From contig OX393553.1 of assembly GCA_947650365.1 (NCBI GenBank), positions 65,227,611-65,291,610 of the forward strand: DNA of 64,000 bases, in the 5' to 3' direction. Positions 58,080 through 64,000 of the stretch are shown piece by piece. This DNA comes from Chamaelirium japonicum. Taxonomy: Eukaryota; Streptophyta; Magnoliopsida; Liliales; Melanthiaceae. The notes under the pieces were generated by a model. The model searched no databases. It was given only the letters and a program-made list of their open reading frames with translations, and was not told the origin of the DNA. Every line of letters begins with the position of its first letter. The first letter of the stretch is position 1. The position numbers and the translations under genes are program-made.

Positions 58080-58420
58080 AGTTGTAAAGAAAATTCTTTC
58101 TCAATGGAAAAGGAATGGCCTCGTCAAATACGTTGAGATGTTGGCTGACTTCGATCATATCCCTCAAGCCCCTGGCAAAAACTTCTCGTTAATTTGCTCT
58201 TTAGGAAGCTCATCAGCTCTTTATGTTCTTCAGCAATGAGGGCATTCCCGACGAAAGTCGTCTTTGGTAGGTCGCCCTCATTTAATTCAGCCTCCATCAA
58301 AGGATAAACCAAAAGGGACACTCCTATCCCACTCGTCTGATCATTCAGTTAGTGGAGTGAGGTTGCCCTTTGGCTGCTATGTCGTCCTATACCTCGACTC
58401 GGTAGTTGAGCATCCAATCT
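58080..58420 (-). mobile_element. Ty3/gypsy pol fragment, minus strand
   Basis: The minus-strand text VYPLMEAELNEGDLPKTTFVG, then EEHKELMSFLKS and LRDMIEVSQHLNVFDEAIPF matches the protease-to-reverse-transcriptase linker of Tat/Athila-type elements. It is cut by MULE-B at about 58065 and fades by 58420. A short relic only. Confidence 0.5.
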
Positions 58421-59335
58421 GGATAGCTTCAATTTGGGTCTGGACCGTTATGTGTTGATCGCTGGGTATTCAAACTACCCTATCCTCCAAGAGGAACTTG
58501 AGGCATCACCGCATATCTCTGCTACATTTCGCCCAGACAAGGACTAGGTTTGGCTTGGGCGAATTTCCTCTCTAGTTTGCTCCCAGAACCCATCCGAACC
58601 AGATTCACCCGGGCGACCAGGGCCCCTCCACCTCACTCGGGAGAACGCAGGGCTGGAGGCATCCTGGGGATGGTTCCTGATGATGTTTGGACTCGTTTTG
58701 GAGCCATTGGATCGAGATTTCGGGGGTGATTTGTGGTAAACCAATCCTATTATACCATGAGGATTAGGGTTTATTGAGATTGTGGCTCTTGTATTCTTGG
58801 AGTAATTGAGAGAGAGAGAGAGAGGCCTGTAAGGAGAAGGTGCCCTGGGTGAAGAGCGTCTTCTCATTGAAGTTAAGGTGCCCTAAGCGAAGAGGGTCTT
58901 CTCATTGAAGTTGGACAGGGATTGTAACTTCTCGGTTTATCCATTATATATAGTGTATCGTCTGATTATCCTCGCTTGTGGTTTTCTCCCACTAGGGATT
59001 TCACGTCAAATCTTAGCCTCATATGTATTTTTGTGTTTTGCTTTGGTTTTGTTATGTCTTGGATTTTTTTTTTTCTTTTTCTCTGGTCAGGAGGGGCTCC
59101 ACATGGGGCATGACTCCGCTAAAGGGCTTCGGTTCTTGTATTGCATAATTTTAGATGAAGCATGTTGAACTTTGTCATTCCTCATCTCTTTGTCGATGTC
59201 ATAATAGAGGGAGATTTAATGTCATGCCTCAAGCCTCTCCCGACAAGAAAGCATTGATTAGGAGGACAAAAAGACAAGAAATAACACAATCCTAGTGCTA
59301 ACAAAGTTGAATTACCACCTATTGCCTCGAGGCAC
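58420..59335. other. No gene recognised; possible LINE debris
   Basis: The minus frame 58867-58544 (107 residues) is Arg/Ser/Pro-rich without a domain. GGTCAGGAGGGGCTCCACAT near 59084 resembles the LINE-associated text at 26955. Nothing else can be supported. Confidence 0.4.
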
Positions 59336-59337
59336 AA

Positions 59338-59470
59338 TGTTTTTTTTTTTTTTTTTGAGAATCCCTCTTAGTGAGATGAGGGGGGGTTCGACCTAGACCC
59401 ATACCTGTTTATTAAACTAAAAAGAAAGTATAGAGAGTGCCTAAGAGGCACCGACACCCGAGGTTTACCC
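59338..59470 (-). mobile_element. LINE 3' tail, antisense
   Basis: A run of 17 T at 59340 followed by GAGAATCCCTCTTAGTGAGA, then GGGGGGTTCGACCTAGACCC is the complement of a LINE tail and poly-A, the same family as at 46852. Only the tail is present. Confidence 0.6.
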
Positions 59471-59559
59471 ACTTCCAACATGGGCTAACAAAATCGCCCT
59501 GCGCTATAAGCAAGAAAAAACGAAAAACCCGAAAGTCCTAAAGATTAGTAAGTACCTGA

Positions 59560-61729
59560 TCATGAGACACTGTTGTTCTGGCTCATGAACACTTCAAAAC
59601 GATGCTCTAGTATCCTGCAAGCTTCTATTTCCTACTCAAGCTGCTGTTGGACGGCCTGCCTCTCCCTCGTATGCTGCTGCTTGATGGCCTGCCTCTCCTC
59701 TTCAAGCCTTTGCTTGAGTGCCTTCCTCTGCTCGCGCTCCACATCTAGCACAGACTGTTACTATGTGATCACGTTGGTCTGCGTATCCCGGGCCCTCGAG
59801 CACATACCTTCTCGTCCAAAGTAGGTGGAGGGCATGACTCCAAGGCCCGTACAGAGGACACGACCGTACGTGGCTAGTCTGAGCACAGTATCCATTGCCA
59901 AGTCGATAGATACTAAGCTGGAGGAGGAGCCCTCGGCCAACAGGGTCACCATAAGTCTCATTCTCTCCTATTGAAAACAACCAATGATATTCAATGATAT
60001 TTTATGGCATACTTACGAATATATTAACTGTAACCTAATTACTTACGACTTGCGAGGCAACCCTGTCGTCAACAAATGCCCCGTCGATATGCCCCCTTCT
60101 AAAGGCCTCAAAAAGGTCAATCCGATTAGGCTCGTGGTCCAAGGACTGCGTCTGTTTTTTGGCATATAAAATAAATAGATGAGTGAACATAAGGTTTATA
60201 GAGTTTTAAAGAAAGAAATATTTGTATCATTTACCAACTGGTGGGCGAGCTGGCGCATGGAGGTCCTCCTCCTAACTGGAGAAGGTATCATCGAGGCATT
60301 TCTATTCTACTTGCCTCGAGCAGTACTTGTCTGTGTCAATTGATTAAATTTTCAAACATCAATACAAATTTTGAGTATAACATTAAAACAAGTACGAATC
60401 AATAAAATAATAATCATTCATGAAACTGAGAGGTGACCCAATGAGATACCAAAAACTGTAGAACGTGTAGCGAACATGTGTCCCTCGTCTCGGTCACAGC
60501 CTGTAACACCTCGGCTAGGGCTGGCAATTTTGGACCCGATACGGCAAACCCGGCACAAAATTAGCGGGTTCGGATCTGGGTTAAATAGGTCAAGGTCGTA
60601 AACGGGTCGACACGACTAACCCGTTTAGTAAACGGGTCGTGTCCGGGTTTTGTCTCTGACCCGTTTTACCCGTTTAAGACCTATTAAGGCCTGCTTCAAA
60701 ATAAATGGATCAAGTCGGGTCGGGTCGGGTCGTGGCTACCCAACATTCGATCTGCGATGGGTTCAATATTCAAAGGTTATAAATCTATGATCAGGAAATA
60801 CATGAGAGAGAAAGAGATATGGTGGCCGGTATGTAGGTGGCCGACTAGAGTGTCGGAGATCAAAGATCGGGGATCGGGCAGAGGGTACGTAGCCGGTCGG
60901 AGCATCAAAGACTGGAGATCAAGCGGTGGGTAGCCGACCAGAGCATCGTAGATCAGGGATCGGGTGGAGGGTGGCCGGTCGAAGTGTTGAAGATAGGGGA
61001 TCGAGCATAGGATGGCCGGCCTGAGCGTCGGAGATCAAAGATCGGGCGGAGGGTGACCGACCGGAGCATCAAACCGGAGTCTCTCTATCTCTCTCTGTCT
61101 CTCTCTCTCGCGGTTGTTGAATCATACTCACCCGGGTCACCCCTAGTACTTTAAGCCGATTTTATCGGGTCTTACCAGGTCTACCCATTTATTAAAGGGT
61201 CGGGTATGGGTTTAGGATCTAAACACGATTAGTTAAACGGGTTGGATCAGGGTTTAGTGGTTTTGGACATGGCACATAACCAAACACGACATGAACACAA
61301 CCCGACCCATTGCCAGTCCTAACCTCGGCCGGCTTGTTGACCAAGTAATCATAGAGCTGGTATAGCTTATGACGGTAATCCCTCTACCGCTCACCCATAC
61401 TTTTCCACAAGTGCTCCCGGTAGCTGTCGGTTTCCATGTTCTTCTATTTAAATTTCTCCTGTAAAATCAATTTAGAAACAAGTAATTTTATTAATTAAAA
61501 TTAGAAAGAAGTGATATTATTCTAAAATACTTTAATGAAAGTAACGTACCAAAAAGACCTGATACATTCTCTCCTTATAGGATGCATCGATGTTCTTCTA
61601 CCTCTTCATCCCCATAATAGGGGCATTCCTCTCCTCCCGTACTATCATACCGACCCACGTGTTGGCGTCCGAAGCGTGCTCGCCCACAAAGGACATGCTG
61701 CTCCACTGTAAGGGAAACAGCTCGTGTAA
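59560..61729 (-). pseudogene. CACTA second gene, copy 2
   Basis: On the minus strand this matches 4317-5626 and 16581-16926 of copy 1: KNIDASYKERMYQV (near 61575), METDSYREHLWKSMGER (near 61440), DYRHKLYQLYDYLVNKPAEV (near 61375-61320) and KAFRRGHIDGAFVDDRVA (near 60100-60055). It extends further left with an exon at 59980-59570 holding GENETYGDPVGRG and a Gln/Glu-rich tail, a part missing in copy 1. Interrupted by the hAT element at 60516 and broken off at 61730 by an LTR element. Stops are present. Confidence 0.6.
60516..61321. mobile_element. Non-autonomous hAT element (806 bp), copy 2
   Basis: Ends TAGGGCTGGCAA and TTGCCAGTCCTA with the 8-bp duplication acctcggc on both sides (60508-60515 and 61322-61329). 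The whole element matches 4776-5566, including the internal GGAGGGTGGCCGG repeats, and sits at the identical site in the CACTA gene. Confidence 0.9.
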
Positions 61730-64000
61730 TGTCACGCCCCAGAAATCTGAAGACCGATCCCTGGGGTGTGAAAAGAGAAAAAGAAGAGGGTTTTGGGTTT
61801 GGTCAATTAATTACACCAATTTGGGTTCTCACAGGGCTTCTACGCTCTCTAATATAAAAAACAAGAAGGAGGGAGAAACAAGAGGGGAATCTTTTAAATT
61901 TGATTTTTCAAAAAACATTTTTATTAAAAAGCAAAGAAAGAGAAATTATCAACAGAGAGAAGATATTATCTAGTCAAGCTCAACCTTCAAAAGTCATATC
62001 CTCTCAGTATGAGTGACCTGTCGGTGCCACTACATACTGATAGGAGTCTATCTGAGGGAGCACGAGGCTCAAGCCTCCTACGGCTAGCCAAGTGGTTTCA
62101 CCCACTACCCAACACTCAGGTGCACCATTCTAGGGTTCCTATCTACAAGGTTAATCAATTTAGTCATTTATATATACTTATATTTTTATCATGATCTATC
62201 CTAAGCTTGGGGCCTTGAGGAGAGGCCTACCCAAAAGAATTCAGCTGGAACCATTGCAACTACAACCATAGAATACTAACTAGCTAATAAAAACTCTTAT
62301 TCCAATACAATTACAATGTCTGAAGAGAAAAGACTACTAGATTAACGTACTAAGTAGAAAGGTAACACTGCAACTCTAACTCTATCTCTGGACTCCTACT
62401 GCTACTCCTGAGCCTCCGGACCTGCAACTGAGCCTACTCGTGGGAAAGAGTAGCCCCCAATAGGAAATTGGGAGATTAGGCAAATTAATGGCTAGTGACA
62501 TCCTAATAGTCTTTAATAATATGAGACAACTAATCTTAATAAATTAAGATAAGATCTATCAGTTCTAGTAGAATCAATGTTTGCAGAATGATGCCTAAAC
62601 CTATCAGTAGTCTATATTCACATGCAATTCCTACTATCACTAGGTTATTTAACATAAAGTCCATTCAATGTTCTACAGCATTAAAGAACAAATTAAATAA
62701 GACGTTCATATAAAGTCACGAACTCATCATGTAAACAGTCATACAATTCTAAATTCATATATAGATAAAGCACACTCTATCAAAACGTGAACCCCGGATA
62801 TTTTGTTCATCCTGCCTCCGGTCGGGCATTACTATAGGGCCTTTTATTTCGATGTAAAGGGCCAACTCTCTCGTCGTGCATCCACCAACACCATGCACAA
62901 ATCACCCAGATGATCATAAGGGGTTTCCCGTCTTTCACGGTGGAGTTCTACCGCCCAACTTGCTTTACTATGGGGACTTCAACTCCCCGGGACAGGGTTG
63001 CTAGGCCAATCCCTACTCGAGGGCACCTCCTATTGGCTTTACCACAACCCTTGCCCGTGACCCCTAACCTACTTAACTTCGGCTGTACGCGCAGGGTGGT
63101 TCACGGCCCTTGCGCGCACGGGGTCCCTACCCTCTAACGAGGTAGATTCGCATATAACATCTTTCAACATATACACTGAAGTTACAAAAAGTCTATTTAA
63201 TGCTTATCAATTTCCAACAATTTACCCCTAGTACCGTACTCCTCTCGCAACCCATGCGACATAATAAATAAATAAAGTAAGACACTCATCCCAGTGACCC
63301 GTGTGCTAGGGTTGCCATACTCCTCTCAGGAGGGTGGGCTCCGATAATTACTAATTATTCAATTTATTGTTTAATTTAAGGGAATCCTAATTACGGTGTC
63401 CATACAATCAAAAGCTAGCAATCATTATTATTATTTTGTTAATATTTTAAGCATGCGTCGCCGGACTCACGACTCCGCATGCAAAGCGGGGTCTACTTGA
63501 CCACATGCGACGATGCCCGGTGGGACCCGCATGCAGTGTCATGGACACCTACCCTTAGTCATTCTTATTTCCCACTATTAAAGACCACGCAAGGGTAGTA
63601 GATGTCACCTGGTTGTCGATCGCACACGACTCCGGCTTTGTAGTTGCTTCTGATTCGTCTCCGCTGGATCACCACGATCAAGGTCTGATAATAACCACAG
63701 ATCCGTATCATAAGTCTATCGATTAAAACAAAAGAATCTACGATGAGGGTTCTATGCCAAGGATAATTGGGCACCCTCGATATGGGACCAACATTGAGTT
63801 GACAGCACACAAATCCGTGCGACTGAAGAACTCGAACTTAAACAATACTAAGTCAATCAAGTAATTAGAAAATAAACCTACTCATCGAATCGGGCTCGAA
63901 GAACCCTCTCCGATGGTTCCGGTTTTGCTAGAATCTGACTTCGATCGGATGGTTTCGGGTCAAACCACGTAGAACCGATAAAACCGGTCATATGGCTGGG
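61730..64000. mobile_element. LTR element beginning TGTCACGCCCC, running off the window
   Basis: The CACTA copy stops at 61729 (CTCGTGTAA) where copy 1 continues. The new sequence starts TGTCACGCCCCAGAAATC, a form common for LTRs of plant Ty3/gypsy chromovirus-type elements. About 2.3 kb follow without a protein domain; the short frames (for example 61590-61973 and 62910-63137) are not convincing genes. The end of the LTR, the second LTR and the orientation cannot be judged from this window. Confidence 0.55.

Noticed and set aside
62910-63137. 75-residue ORF near the right edge
   Set aside because: No domain; it lies inside the presumed LTR and is probably chance.

Overview
The window is repeat-rich nuclear DNA of a flowering plant. 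The evidence is a seven-exon plant terpene synthase gene with the usual intron phases, Tat-type Ty3/gypsy and Ty1/copia elements, CACTA (En/Spm), Mutator-like (MULE) and hAT DNA transposons, and degenerate CCCTAAA-type telomere repeats. I cannot name the species. Nothing bacterial, organellar or viral was seen, and no rRNA, tRNA or CRISPR was found.

Layout. 1-4316: a LINE (+ strand) split by an insertion of about 2.2 kb that looks like a long solo LTR. 4317-24779: a decayed CACTA transposon on the minus strand (TNP2 transposase gene plus a second Ptta/En/Spm-type gene). It carries a non-autonomous hAT element (4776-5566), a complete-length Tat-type gypsy element with 5-bp target duplications (5627-16580), telomere-like repeats, fold-back MITEs and TA tracts. 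25172-27370: pieces of small non-autonomous LTR elements and a LINE tail. 27611-36515: MULE-A, with about 850-bp terminal inverted repeats and a perfect 9-bp target duplication. It carries a Ulp1-type protease gene, a GRF zinc-finger gene and a transposase gene that has lost its catalytic core. 36840-41423: a copia element on the minus strand. 41424-43609: a non-autonomous LTR element with a very short internal part, carrying a nested hAT element; another hAT element follows at 43692-44265.

44498-49071: the one convincing host gene, a terpene synthase of the TPS-a/b type. Seven exons join to an uninterrupted 578-residue reading frame with RDR, DDFYD and NSE/DTE motifs. Its last intron is swollen by an antisense LINE that itself holds an antisense solo LTR related to the gypsy element. 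50044-58065: MULE-B, a relative of MULE-A that still has the transposase core but a reduced Ulp1 gene, plus a satellite of about 101 bp between the two genes. 58080-61729: a gypsy fragment, a LINE tail and a second copy of the CACTA gene with the same hAT element at the same site. 61730-64000: the start of another LTR element that runs off the window.

The terpene synthase is probably the only gene serving the plant directly; the rest is transposon cargo and debris. The most unusual features are the gene-carrying MULE pair, the gypsy element with an antisense extra ORF and internal satellites, and the nested insertions that give a relative order of events.
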